Assembly: GCA_036250225.1 (NCBI GenBank)
Contig: JAPZLL010000002.1
Span: 1,426,001-1,490,000, forward strand
Reading direction: 5' to 3'
Length of the DNA: 64,000 nucleotides
Origin: Cercophora sp. LCS_1
Taxonomy: Eukaryota; Ascomycota; Sordariomycetes; Sordariales; Lasiosphaeriaceae
Every line of letters starts with the position of its first letter. Position 1 is the stretch's first letter. This document shows, piece after piece, positions 11,562-22,200 of the stretch. Made by a program: the position numbers and the translations under genes. The notes under the pieces are model-generated. The model was given only the letters and a program-made list of their open reading frames with translations, searched no databases and was not told the origin of the DNA.

Positions 11562-11984
11562 CTACTCCTCCTCCTCAGCCTCGACATATCTCGACCGGAT
11601 GTCCTTCCATTGGCGCTACCTATTTGTTAGTCTCCATTTCTCGTAATTTCCGCAGTTATCGCTCATACCCCTCGGTTGTAGTTGTCCCAGACCTTGTCCA
11701 TTCTCCCGTTGAAGAAACTACGCCACTTTTAGCACATCCGCTGGAGCTTGTCTTCCCAGACAAGGATAACACACATCTCGAAGGCGAAGCCGGCGGCGAA
11801 AACAGAGCCAACCATGGCGTAGTTCTTCCGGAAGAAGATACTAAGGTGGTGAGTTAGTCTAATTGGGCGGGCTCGTGACGACGGTGAGGACTTGCTTGTA
11901 GACGGACGAGTTCGCGAGAGCCTGTTGCAGATGTAGTTAGTCACTCTGGAATCCTGCATGTACTCTGAAATCCCTTCATACCAT
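11562..11984 (-). CDS. QCR9: Cytochrome b-c1 complex subunit 9 (QCR9), five exons
   Basis: Exons 11984..11982 (the ATG alone), 11921..11896, 11840..11775, 11717..11669 and 11615..11562. All phases agree and give a 65-residue protein, the normal length for this subunit. Its core reads VYNIFFRKNYAMVGSVFAAG then MDKVWDNYNRGRQWKDI and ends in an acidic AEEEE tail. One transmembrane helix (AMVGSVFAAGFAFEI) crosses the inner membrane. The RQWKDI motif and acidic end are typical of QCR9, which packs next to cytochrome c1 and the Rieske protein in complex III. Introns are 60, 55, 57 and 53 nt; three have clear CTAAC branch sites and the third a CTAAA. Intron 2 (11895..11841) has a GC donor. No single open frame reveals this gene. 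The small size of the exons makes the exact boundaries slightly uncertain, but the total frame is unbroken. Confidence 0.88.
11841..11895 (-). other. GC-AG intron 2 of QCR9
   Basis: The donor reads AA|GCAAGT, the acceptor CCTTAG and the branch site GACTAAC. No in-frame GT alternative exists here: the nearest GT (four bases inside the intron) shifts the reading frame. GC-AG is the known minor U2-type intron class, usually with an otherwise strong donor as seen here. Confidence 0.75.
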
Positions 11985-12345
11985 TTTGAACGATAATAGA
12001 ACCCTGGCGGTGTCAATTGAGGGCGTGCTGGTGGAGAGATGACAGTCTTGCAGGGTTATGTCACAACGTTTTCGCGATTGATGACCTGAGAGCAAAACTG
12101 TCTGAGCCAGAAAGGCCGCACTACGGAAGCAGCCGGTCAGCTTCACCATTGGTCGAAGCTTCCATTGTGGGACCCCTTAGCACCCCGCCATGCGGGAACG
12201 ACCAGAGACAGTTTTCCATCCTGAAATGAAAGTGCCAATTAGTCCTTTTTTTTCTTTTGACGAACAAAATACCTAATGCGCTGTTTCGATTCAGAGTGAC
12301 GCCGAAGTAGCGCGCACGAGACCCGACTTACATATCAACTTCACG
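11985..12345. other. Divergent promoter region, QCR9 / PYM
   Basis: 361 bp between divergent starts. It contains a short T-run near 12246 and no supported coding frame. Confidence 0.5.
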
Positions 12346-12960
12346 ATGCCTTCCCAGCCAACGAACTCGGGCATCGTGACTGATGACACCGGAGAGCGCC
12401 ACATTCCCGAGTCAGTCCGCGCCGATGGTAGCACGAGGAAAGCAATCAAAATCCGCCCCGGTTACCGCCCTCCTGAGGATGTCGAAGTTTACAAGAACCG
12501 GACCGCCGAGGGGTTTCGCAATCGGGGAAAAGGCCCTGTTCCCGGCGCCGAGGGACTGAAGGATGACAAGCCAAACCAGCCGACTGCTTCCAGCGCAGCT
12601 GCCAACAAAAATGCCAAGAGGCGCGAGGCGCGTAAGAAGGCCAAGGCCGCCGGCGAAGAGAACGCAAATGATACAAATGAGGACAGGGCGGCAGCTACTC
12701 CGACCCAAGAAGAGGCTGACCACGAGGCCGAAAGAGAAAAGAAAGCACGGAACCTGAAGAAGAAGCTGCGTCAGGCAAAAGACCTTAAAGACAAGAAGGA
12801 CGGCGGAGAGTCTCTTCTTCCAGAGCAAATTGCGAAGGTTATCAAAATCAACGAGCTTATTCGTGAATTGGATGCTCTTGGCTTTGACGCTGACGGAGAG
12901 CCGAAGAAAGCCGGCACGACGTCAAATGAGAAGGATGCAGCGCAGCCGGAAGGGCCCTGA
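12346..12960 (+). CDS. PYM: PYM / WIBG homologue (partner of Y14 and Mago), EJC disassembly factor
   Basis: Intronless, 204 residues. The N-terminal Mago-binding domain is clear at residues 12-50 (ERHIPESVRADGSTRK followed by KIRPGYRPPEDVEVYKNR). The middle is Lys/Ala/Glu-rich and probably disordered. Residues about 130-185 form a conserved charged helix region (KKLRQAKDLKDKK...LLPEQIAKVIKINELIRELDALGF) as in the C-terminal PYM segment. In animals PYM binds the Mago-Y14 dimer and the 40S ribosome to strip exon junction complexes from mRNA in the cytoplasm; the same role here is inferred from family. The Y14 gene is in this window at 47.6 kb. Confidence 0.93.
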   Translation: MPSQPTNSGIVTDDTGERHIPESVRADGSTRKAIKIRPGYRPPEDVEVYKNRTAEGFRNRGKGPVPGAEGLKDDKPNQPTASSAAANKNAKRREARKKAKAAGEENANDTNEDRAAATPTQEEADHEAEREKKARNLKKKLRQAKDLKDKKDGGESLLPEQIAKVIKINELIRELDALGFDADGEPKKAGTTSNEKDAAQPEGP

Positions 12961-13562
12961 AGCTAAGGTGTTTTTGGTGTTTTCTTAAGGTGGGGGGGAT
13001 GTCTGACCACTCCCGATACTTGACACGCCGATACCGCGTGACTCGATGCTATCGACGGACAATGATCGGTTGATGCGATTCAGAGTCGGGAAAGACACCC
13101 CAACGACCAACTCGAGACCCGGCAGTCTCAAAAGGAGTGACTTCAGTAGTCCAAGTATTCGGCCGATGGAAACGACCTACCCTTCAAGGTCCTCACGCCC
13201 TGTACGAAACGTATTTAGGAGTCTAGGGAATGCAGGAGGAACAACAACCTGGGCGGGCCTCATGGGGTGGCCCTTACCGTGCCAGTCCCGGGCTTGGAAC
13301 GAAGGAAATGCAGCGGAACACGGCGGTAGTGCAACGAAGAATAGTCACTCTGTGGGTTGTTCATGAGAACAGCATTCGTAGCCGTTGTTTTAGTAGCTTT
13401 CTCTGACTATTGATGCTGCAACTGCCTGGCGCTCAGACGCACTCTCACTCTAGACCTTGAAGGGATTTGAGCAGAGTATGATGTTATAGAACTGGATGGG
13501 TATCTACGGCTTAGGTCTTAAGCCATTATACAATATTTTACATACATATCTCCTCTCTCTTC
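12961..13562. other. Convergent intergenic region, PYM / BCS1
   Basis: About 600 bp between stops, holding both 3' UTRs; AT-rich at the BCS1 end (13470-13560). Nothing else recognised. Confidence 0.5.
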
Positions 13563-14972
13563 TCATTTCGAAGGTTTACTACCTGGGCCAGCGGGTTCGA
13601 AGGTTTGTGGTATTAAACCTTCGGCCATCTTAATAGCGCCCTCCATATCGCCTTTGTTGAATTGGAATAGACCCTGGATGGCTGCGGTGGACGTGTACTG
13701 CGCCGGTACATTTGGGCTGTTGCTTTCACCAAACAGCCCGAGCTCATCCAGTCTGGTCAGGAATCTCTCCCGACCATTTCCGTCCTTGTCAATGTCTCCA
13801 TAGTATCTGTTCCACATCTCGGTAGCTTGATAGCGTGTGGCTTCGCCAATACGCATCATCATGTCTACCCTGCCCGGACGGATAAGAGCAGGATCCAATC
13901 GTTCGATATGATTCGTGGTGAGGAATGCTATCCTGTCCTCACCGGCTGCAAGACCATCTAGTGCATTAAGCAGGCCGGAGAACGTGACAGTAGGCCCAGT
14001 ATACCCATCCGAATCCCTCTGTCGCCGGTTGGCAAAGGCGGCGTCAACATCTTCTAGAAGCAGAATACTCCGCTCTGGGAGCTGTGTAAGAAGCTGTGCG
14101 AGTAGGTCATCCGTAATACCAATCTCGCTCAGGTTGATCATCGCGACGCTGTAATCCAACTCTCCGGCCAGCGCTTGGATGAATGATGTCTTTCCAGTTC
14201 CCGGAGGACCATACAACAAGTAACCTCGGCGGTATGGTACGCCTCGATTAGTGTACCACTGCTGCGCAGCCAGAAACTCCTTCACGTCACCAACAATACG
14301 CTCCTTGAGCCCTTCGTCCAAGACAACACTTGCGAGCGGTCGCTTAAGTCGGGGCTTTCCTAAAGGTTCCCATTGCATGCGCCGTGCTGAGTAAACAATC
14401 GTCTTGCCCTCGCTATATTGCTGCGCCAGGGCATGGGCTTCTGTAAACACTTCTCCGAGCATGTGACGGTGGGCCCAAAGCAATGTAAGCGTTAGGGTCT
14501 CGTGCGGCTCGCCCGTACTCGTGTTCGTCGTGCTCGCCTTCTCGCGATTGACCGCAATATACACCCCGGGGCGGTGACGGATGATGTGACGGCCATAACC
14601 TGGCTGTACTCGAAAGTCGGCGTGCGTACGTCCCTCGCCCGCGGTGCCAACGGTTTTGGTGTTTGTGGTGACGGCCAGGTTCCGCAAGCGTGTTATTCGT
14701 CGCGCGAGAAAGCCACGGTTGTCCCTTGGCTGGGCGAGCCATTGAAGTACCCAAGGGTAGGATGCATCGCGCTTGCTGATCTCGACGTTCACCAACATTT
14801 GGCGGCGAAGCAAAGAGACGCCACCGATGGCCGCTCGGCGACCAAACGCCGCGGCTGCCCCGAGTCCGGCAAGACCGATACCGCCGGCGAACACGGGGTT
14901 GTTGAAGAGAACATCGAGGCCGAGAATCGATTGCGCCGTTACGGGGGTCTGGAGTTCGGTAGACATTGTCAT
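13563..14972 (-). CDS. BCS1: Mitochondrial chaperone BCS1 (AAA ATPase, Rieske protein translocase)
   Basis: Intronless, 469 residues. An N-terminal transmembrane segment lies at about residues 28-47, followed by the BCS1-specific domain (about 50-215, including YSARRMQWEPLGKPRLKRP) and an AAA domain with Walker A GPPGTGKTS at 255-263, Walker B ILLLEDVD at about 303-310 and the sensor/arginine-finger region TTNHIERLDPALIRPGRVD. BCS1 forms a heptamer in the inner mitochondrial membrane and moves the folded Rieske iron-sulphur protein Rip1 into complex III. The N-terminus has no cleavable presequence, as expected, because the targeting signal follows the membrane helix. The start could be the second ATG (14966). 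It lies about 2 kb from QCR9, the complex III subunit that contacts the Rieske protein. Confidence 0.96.
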   Translation of the reverse strand: MTMSTELQTPVTAQSILGLDVLFNNPVFAGGIGLAGLGAAAAFGRRAAIGGVSLLRRQMLVNVEISKRDASYPWVLQWLAQPRDNRGFLARRITRLRNLAVTTNTKTVGTAGEGRTHADFRVQPGYGRHIIRHRPGVYIAVNREKASTTNTSTGEPHETLTLTLLWAHRHMLGEVFTEAHALAQQYSEGKTIVYSARRMQWEPLGKPRLKRPLASVVLDEGLKERIVGDVKEFLAAQQWYTNRGVPYRRGYLLYGPPGTGKTSFIQALAGELDYSVAMINLSEIGITDDLLAQLLTQLPERSILLLEDVDAAFANRRQRDSDGYTGPTVTFSGLLNALDGLAAGEDRIAFLTTNHIERLDPALIRPGRVDMMMRIGEATRYQATEMWNRYYGDIDKDGNGRERFLTRLDELGLFGESNSPNVPAQYTSTAAIQGLFQFNKGDMEGAIKMAEGLIPQTFEPAGPGSKPSK

Positions 14973-15369
14973 TCACTCCATGGTTCTGGTGACGTCGAGG
15001 GTTGAACAACGGGGTTGAGTTGCTGGGACCGGATCGGACAAGGATCAAAATTTTAGTGGGTCGGTTCGGATCGCGGGGCATTGCGAGGCGGGACGCGAAC
15101 GGATGGCGCGTGTGGCCGAATCTTTGTCAATCGGACAAGGTACCAACATATATTAGACTGCTTGGGCTCAACTGGTGATCACTCTGTGCCTTATGCCATA
15201 CATAACTCATATCGTATGGGGTGCAGCTCTCACTGCGATGCTGAGTGTTCGAGGAATAGGTTTAGGGCTGTCTCCGCAACAGCTATCATACATTGATGTA
15301 CATGCCGTCCCATACGGCTCTTAGCAGCCCTTCCATAACCCCATACTCCCGAAGTGCAACACTGACTCT
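14973..15369. other. BCS1 upstream region / uS11m downstream region
   Basis: About 400 bp between two minus-strand genes; expected BCS1 promoter. No supported frame or repeat. Confidence 0.45.
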
Positions 15370-16014
15370 TTAACCAAGTCTCCTTGGCTTCTTACTCCTG
15401 GTTCCACCAAACTTGAGCCTCGTAGCATCCGATACCCTAATGATCTTATTTCGCAAGTATTTGCCCTCAGTGCCAAGCAACACCTTGATCACTGCGTCTC
15501 TCCCAGTGCCAAATCCTCGCAGGCAAACTTCCAGCTTGTTGATTGTCTTGACCAAGCCCTGCTGGTGCATCTTGTCGATGACGTAGGCTCCCAGCTGATA
15601 TGCGGCATCGTAACTCCCCCGGTTGGACTTCTTGAAGCCTAGATTGCCGGTAGAGAGCGAGATTAGGGCGTCTCGGTTCGGTTTTGTGACAGTGACGTGT
15701 GTGTTGTGCTTGTGGGAATATACGTGAAAGTGGTAGGGCTCCTCGTTTTCCTCCTTTTCGATCTTCAGGTCGTCGCCAACCTCGCGGTCAAGAGCCCCTG
15801 CCTGGTTTCCCCCCTCCGCTGAATTCCTAACAATTTTGGAAGCAAGATTGGCCATTGGCTGTGTGTTGACCGTATTGGAAGGGAGATCTGGCCTCGCCGT
15901 CGATTGCGAGAAGAGTCGGGTCCATTGCGGCGTGCTCGGTGTCGGTATTCGTGGCTTGGAGAAGATCTGAAAAAGATCTCGCGCCAATAGGCGCGACGCC
16001 GAATATCGATTCAT
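15370..16014 (-). CDS. MRPS11: Mitochondrial small ribosomal subunit protein uS11m (MRPS11 / yeast Mrps18-like)
   Basis: Intronless, 214 residues from the chosen ATG at 16014 (MNRYSASRLLARDLFQ), which begins a basic amphipathic mitochondrial presequence. An upstream in-frame ATG at 16047 would add 11 residues and spoil the presequence, so I prefer 16014. The C-terminal half (from about residue 90) is the uS11 fold: HVYSHKHNTHVTVT, RGSYDAAYQLGAYV and a basic tail KFGGTRSKKPRRLG, which in uS11 contacts the 3' domain of the small rRNA at the platform. It shares a divergent promoter with TIM44. Confidence 0.93.
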   Translation of the reverse strand: MNRYSASRLLARDLFQIFSKPRIPTPSTPQWTRLFSQSTARPDLPSNTVNTQPMANLASKIVRNSAEGGNQAGALDREVGDDLKIEKEENEEPYHFHVYSHKHNTHVTVTKPNRDALISLSTGNLGFKKSNRGSYDAAYQLGAYVIDKMHQQGLVKTINKLEVCLRGFGTGRDAVIKVLLGTEGKYLRNKIIRVSDATRLKFGGTRSKKPRRLG

Positions 16015-16366
16015 GTCTGGGTGGTGGTTGCAATGCTGCCAGCACAATCGCAGCGCTCAGGTTGAGTCGGGTCGGCGGCTGGGCTGGTCAATCGTTGTCG
16101 GCACGCATGAGCTTGCAGCGAAATTTTGGGTCGGTGAAGCGGTGCCTGAGACACCGAGCCGGGAATTTGCCGGGAGTCGTTGTGCCAAGACAGTGGCGGC
16201 AAAAAAAATTCCGGGGACGCTCGCCGCGCCGCCGCATCAGAATTTCCACTTGCGCAAACCCGGAAACGGTTTGGTTATTCCTCAACAACAAACCCCCCGC
16301 CGACCACCTGTTTCTGGGATACAGCCCTTCTACGCCGGCTGAAGGCGAGTGAATCATTGAGAAAAC
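16015..16366. promoter_or_regulatory. Bidirectional promoter between uS11m and TIM44
   Basis: 352 bp separate the start codons of two nuclear genes for mitochondrial biogenesis, read in opposite directions. An A-run (16201..16208) lies near the middle. Shared regulation is an inference from spacing and function; no specific factor site was recognised with confidence. Confidence 0.5.
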
Positions 16367-18017
16367 ATGAACTCTATCCGGCATATCCAGAGGGTACCGA
16401 GCGCACCACTGCGGGACTCACTCCTCCGCAATGTCACCAGCTCGGTCAGGTCAACACATGCTCGGTTCCTCTCTAGCCGGGCTGCTCCATCCATCGCCGC
16501 CGGGCTTCAGGCGTCATCTCTCTCACCCCTTTCGACTGAAAAGACACCATTACGATCACATTTTCTCCCCAGCGCTATACGGATTGAAAGCATAACGAGA
16601 AACAATACGCGCGCCTTCCACGTTTCATCCAGGTCCAACCAGCAACAGCCAGAGATTAATGATTCCAAGGCACAAAAGGAAAAGGTAGAGGAGAAGGAGA
16701 AGGAGAAGAAGGAAGAGCCAGAGGAGAAGAAGACCGAAGGCGAGGAGGGAAAGGATGGCGAGAAGTCCGAGAAGAAGGAAAAGAAAGAAGATTTGCCGCC
16801 CCCTCCTCCCCACGGCGACAAGACCCCGTGGCAGGTTTTCTTGGAGACTATGCAGACCGAGTTCAAGCAGTCCCAAGAATGGAACGAATCAACCAAGGCG
16901 CTCGCTTCCTCCGCTCAGGAGATTGCCGAGAGCGAATCGGTCAAGAAGGCACGGCAGGCATACGAGGCAACCTCTAGCGTGGTATCATCAACAGCGGGAA
17001 AGGTGGTTAAGACAACTGCGGGTGCAATTGGCAAGGGTGCTCAGTGGACCTGGGAGACTCCGGTGGTAAAAGGTGTGCGGAAGGGTGCCAACATCACCGG
17101 AGAAGCGTTGGACAAGGCCACCAAGCCAATTCGAGAAACAGAGGCCTATCGGAACGTCAAGGATGTCATTGATGACGGAAGCAGCTCACGTTATGGTGGC
17201 TGGGTAGACAAAGAGGAGCGGAGACGACGCCGCGAAGAATTCGAGAAGCAAATGGGCGGGAACCGAGAGGTTCTTCAAGAGGACCCTGAGTAAGAAGACG
17301 CTATCCGGTCTCTACCGAACTGATATCTAACATTTCTATAGTGCTGGAACCAACATTACGGTCCACAAGGACGCAGCTTGGAAGGAGGCATGGAGGGACT
17401 TCAGGGACTCCAACAAGTTCGTCCAAGGTGTCTTCGGAATGAAGGAAGTTTACCAGGAATCCGAAAACCCCCTTATCTCCACCGCTCGAAGCATCACAGA
17501 TCGTGTGGCTGGTTTCTTCGCCGAGAACGAAACAGCACAGGTCATCAAGAAAATCCGATCTGTAGACCCCGCTTTCCAGATCGAGCCCTTCCTCAAAGAG
17601 TTGCGCGAATACATACTCCCAGAAGTCCTTGACGCATATGTCAAGGGTGACGTCGAAACCCTCAAACTGTGGCTCTCGGAAGCCCAGTATTCGGTCTACG
17701 AAGCGTTGACCAAGCAGTATCTACAAGCGGGGCTGAAGTCGGATGGGCGCATTCTCGACATCAGAGGCGTGGACATTCTTAAGGCACGTATGTTGGAGCC
17801 TGGCGAGATTCCAGTTTTCATCATCACTTGCAGGACACAGGAGGTCCACGTCTACCGCAACGCAAAAACGAACAAGCTCGCCGCGGGCATGGAAGACAAG
17901 GTTCAACTTGTCACTTACGCCATCGGAATCACACGAATTGCCGAGGACGTAAACAACCCCGAGACGAGAGGTTGGAGGCTGATCGAGATGCAAAAGACTG
18001 GTCGTGACTGGTACTAA
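16367..18017 (+). CDS. TIM44: Mitochondrial import inner membrane translocase subunit TIM44
   Basis: Exons 16367..17289 and 17342..18017, intron 52 nt (GTAAGA donor, ATCTAAC branch site, CTATAG acceptor); 532 residues. The N-terminal presequence (MNSIRHIQRVPSAPLRDSLLR) is basic and amphipathic. A long Lys/Glu-rich low-complexity stretch (about residues 100-145) ends in a run of prolines. The J-like helical region binding mtHsp70 follows (WQVFLETMQTEF...). The C-terminal Tim44-like domain (about 320-532) ends in GWRLIEMQKTGRDWY. TIM44 tethers mtHsp70 to the TIM23 channel on the matrix side and drives the import motor. The splice gives EDP-DAGTNITVHKDAAWKEAW, continuous with the family. Confidence 0.95.
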
Positions 18018-18488
18018 TCACGCTTTGCGAACACGCCTCTCATGATGAGGGCACGTTGTTCGACCGTCACCCCAACGAGCTTCTAACACCTCACATATTT
18101 GAGTTCATTGTGTCTGACTAGGGGAAAATGTATCATAAAGGACTTGGGTTTCTGGTTGCTCAAGGATGCCTAGGAGTTTTGGGGGCTTTGTGTATAGAGA
18201 GAGGCTCGGGAGCTGGCGTCGTTGAGCATTTTCGTCATACAACACCACTCTGGCAAACCAGGCGAGGAAAAGATGGGGTTGTCCGTCATGAAAAGGACGT
18301 GTATTTGTACAGATTAGAAGCCATCTCGGGGATGAGTATCTCGGGCATGAGCGACATTTTGGGCGACGAAGCACTGCAACAAGGGAGCAGGAGCAGCGAC
18401 AACCAATACCAACCTTTTAATGCCGGTTTTTGCGAGCCAGTGCAGTAGTCTGTCGACAGGTAGCCATGTCTCGTCCACACTATCCCCT
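18018..18488. other. Convergent intergenic region, TIM44 / NADAR gene
   Basis: About 470 bp between stop codons. 3' UTR material; no supported frame. Confidence 0.5.
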
Positions 18489-19224
18489 TCACTCCTTTTC
18501 TTCCTCCTCCCCGCCATCCTCCTTACGAAACTCCTCGCGGACCTGCATCAGAATCTTGCCCAACAAGTTCAAACCCCAACGCGCCCGGTTTGCCCCTGCC
18601 TTACTAGGCGAAAACCCAACGCCCCATATCTTATCCAACGGGCTAGCCTCGACAAGCTCCCTCGTGCCGGTGCTGAGGAGGAGGCCACGCAGACTCATTC
18701 CGACGAGGGGCGCATCCTCCGTCATCCCCAGGCGGAGACCCTCCTCACTGACAGCACGGGTAAACTTGAAGCGCGTCCCATCCTGCACGATCCGTTCCCG
18801 GTTCTGCTTCCACTTGTCGTCATCGAAGCCTCGTACCTTACGGCCCAAGGCCTTGACTTGGCGGGGGTGGTCAGCGGCGAGGATTTCGGCGCCCGTCTCG
18901 GGGTCGTCAAAAACAAGTGCCTTGTGGTACATCATGTAGCTAGGGAGGCAGACATCGTTAGTTTGTTTGCCCGTAGGCAAGTGGAAACACGCACTGCTCG
19001 GCCGATCTGTAGACCACCCCCTTGTCGTCGGTAAAGTCGCACTCGTACCATTGCGAGAGCCAGCCCAAATTGGGGTCTATCTCGCGCCAAAAGTATACTG
19101 GCGGTAACGAGCCTGGCGATGAGGCACCGGCAGTAACCTCGTCGGCTGTCGACGGCTTTTGCTGCTGCGACTTCAAGGCAGCTGCTGCCTTTTTGGTGGT
19201 GTGGCTCATCGTGTTTTTCGGCAT
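18489..19224 (-). CDS. NADAR-domain protein (YbiA/DUF1768-type N-glycosidase)
   Basis: Exon 1 is 19224..18995 and exon 2 is 18939..18489; intron 55 nt (GTGCGT donor, ACTAACG branch site, CCTAG acceptor). The protein is 226 residues. After a low-complexity N-terminus (about 1-45) the NADAR fold begins with VYFWREIDPNLGWLSQWY, then the family hallmark YRSAEHYMMYHKA formed exactly across the splice, then ALGRKVRGFDDDKW and a C-terminal region containing KIWGVGFSP. Bacterial and plant relatives cleave N-glycosidic bonds in riboflavin-pathway intermediates; other NADAR proteins remove ADP-ribose from guanine. Which substrate the fungal protein uses cannot be told from sequence. The acidic tail GGEEEEKE is unusual but not diagnostic. 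The start at 19224 (MPKNTMSHTTKK) is chosen over a longer in-frame N-terminus that lacks conservation-like composition. Confidence 0.88.
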
Positions 19225-22200
19225 CGCAGTGGTGGGGAATGTTTTGCAAATCTGGTGACTGATTTTTATCAATAGGCAGCAAGGCTTACAATGGAGGGCA
19301 TTTCGCATTCTCAATCTATATGTAGGCCAAAGCTGCGTGGTTCTTGTTGAAGCGCCGGTGAGTCAGGCCGGCATCACCACCCCAGTTGAAGACTAGAGGT
19401 TCTTGGTGATGGCTGAGCCGGTGAGCCAAGACGACGTTGCACTTGAGCTTTGCAGGATAACGTTAGTTTGAGGAGAAAAAAAAAAGGGGGGGTTGAGGCC
19501 AAAAGTCAACGCCAGCTTGGAGGTGAGCCCTCCGGCAACATTGCGTGAGGCTGTGCCTGAGCTACCTCCCCCAAGCCTTGCCGCTTCTGACCATCCAGGC
19601 TAGAACTGAGAACTCCGGCGCTCATTGGACACCCATGCGAGGGGCTGACCAGCTATGCGAGGCTAGGCCAAACAGCTTGGTGTGACCTAACAGCATTGTC
19701 AAGATTCAGTCAAGTGAAAGATACTCGAAGTATACTCATCCACCCAGAAAGCCAATGACAGAGGCATAGTCGGAATTCCGGCAATCCACAACCGGGTCGT
19801 TTGCTATCTTCGCTCCTACAGGTCCATCTGTCCACGTCTCTCGCTCTTCTCGACTTCTCGACTTCTCGACAACCCCGCGATGCCGTCGTCATGACTGGCG
19901 CCTTGGACAAACGTGAGACCCTTGGGCAGAGTGGGCGTCACCGCCTTCCATCGGGCACACATTTCGCGGGGACTCGAACATGATATCTCCACGATGCTCA
20001 CGAGGCCGTCCCTCACAATTGGCGCTTGAGGCGCCTGGCTCGACTTTCATTTACAGCGCTCCCTCGCTACCCGCGCCAAGCCAGCTCAGATCCGATTCAG
20101 AGATCTCAATCCGCCAAGTAGCTTGCACTCAACGCGCGAGCAACTGGTTTTATGCATGGAAGCAGCCGAAGCCCAGCAGTCAGCGGTCAGGCTTCTCTGC
20201 AGCACCGAAGCGGGTTGACGAAGACGATTGGCAGCCGAGAATCCCGTGGGCTAACTGATCGGGTAGGACGAGCCAGGCCGAGAGCATCCTTGGGACAGGC
20301 GGCGGGAACACGACTCGCAGGCGGAAGCAAGTGTTGTCTGCGTTTCCCACGAGTTCCCACTGCATTGGAACGTCGACGATCCGGGATTTTTGGCCGACAG
20401 AGTTGGCCATCCTGCGGACAAGTACCGACTGCAGGTGCAGGTGCCAGCACCGACACCCGCATTCACAATTGGTGACTGTCACTTCTCTATTTTGACACAC
20501 TGCCGATCTCGATCCAGCGTTGCGCTGGCGCTGTGACTGTGCACACTTCCATCAGGGGATCCGACGGTCGGCCCCGAAACCGCAGGACCCTGACGTCCCC
20601 GTGGCAATCGTGAGACAGGTCCCGGCGTCCGAATGGGCCCCATCAACGATCCGGCGGAGCTCTCCCCGGTCGTTTGGACTTCGCCGCGCCCATGGCGGAG
20701 GGGCTGACGGCGTGGGGGGTTGCGGATTCCTTGGTGGTCGAAACACCCAGATTATCAGGTGCCCCTCAACTTTGTTTGCCCGCGAAAGCCCCTTCCGAGC
20801 TGAATCTGGCGAAGAGGTGGCATTGACTCAGCGTGGCTGCTCAGCAAAGCAAGAGTTGCCAGCCGGGAATTCCTCCCACGATTTGTGGGATCTGTCGATC
20901 TCTTAACCCCGGTCAAAAACCACCTGCAATGGCACACCTCTTGGATGGTTGCCCAATGACCTGCAAGTGGCTGTCGCTTCTAGCCTTGCCGGGTATTATT
21001 GCAGCAGTGATATAGGCTAGCTGCAGGATGCAAGGTCGCTCTCACAACCTCAACCTCATCGACATCTGATTGCTGAGCGCGTCACACGACACTTACTCGC
21101 TTTGTTTTTTTTTCTTTTTTTTTTCCTTGCAAAAGGCCACGGATTACCACCGCGGAAGAGAAAGCAATGTCTCGGGCTGCGCGTATTGTTATCTCTTCAA
21201 TGTGTCGGGAGCGAGCGGTGCCAGCGGGAGGCGGGCCCAGCTACACTAAAGCACAGTACATAGATGCGGATAGCGGTCAGTTGGAACTGTGGGCACCAAC
21301 TTAAAACAGGATGGATCGAATCAGGATTCAACTTTGGGGATCGCGGCCTGACTAGCCATCAACCCCCAGTCCGCCAGTTATTCCTCTCCTCTTGAGGATA
21401 GAGCGAACAGCGCGTTGAAGCCGCACTTGGAGTTCTTGCCACTACAAAGTCTCGGCTGCGGCGGTAGCGAACGTCACATCTCTGGTGATGATGATCCGTT
21501 GGTGACCAGTGAAATCCCATCTCCCCATGACCTAAACGAGACAAAAATTACACCGCTGATGGGTGGTTCCTGATTCGGACGTAAGACATGCACCACCTTT
21601 TTTGCTTTTTTCAATGTTCGGATGGTATGGAACCATGACACCCAGCGTTACCTGTGGCTCGGCCAGTCAGTGTAAGCCCACCCCAGTGATTCTCCTCCGC
21701 TTATTCACCGAGCATCAGGGTGCGTTGTTTGAAAGAGGGGAAAGGAGGTAAAAAGGAAAGACACGGCTTGGCCTGGGTACATATTTGTTTTTTTTTTTTT
21801 TTTCATCCATAATTTCATGACCCGTGGCAGATTCGGGCGCTTGGTCCCCTCAACCCAAAGTGGTATCCCCAAATGGGGCCGCCCCGTTCCCCTCGTCCAG
21901 CTCACCACCGCACACTCATCAAGGCACGCCGCACGCGGGACTTTCGCGTGTGACAAGCCTCGGGGACGGGAAAGCCGGCCTTATGATGGTAACATCAGTA
22001 TATTATCCATAATGACGGGATGGTGGTTTGGATGAGTGTTTGCGATAATGCTCGCCAGGCTATGTGGTTCCCATGCCTTCTGTCTGTGCCAATGCGGCTG
22101 AGCCTGTGGCTAGAGGCCTGGTTCAAGGTTCCCCATCCCTGCCGAGATGCGGGCATCTGCTTGGCTGGAGGGAAGGCGAACACTATGAGTATCGAAAATG

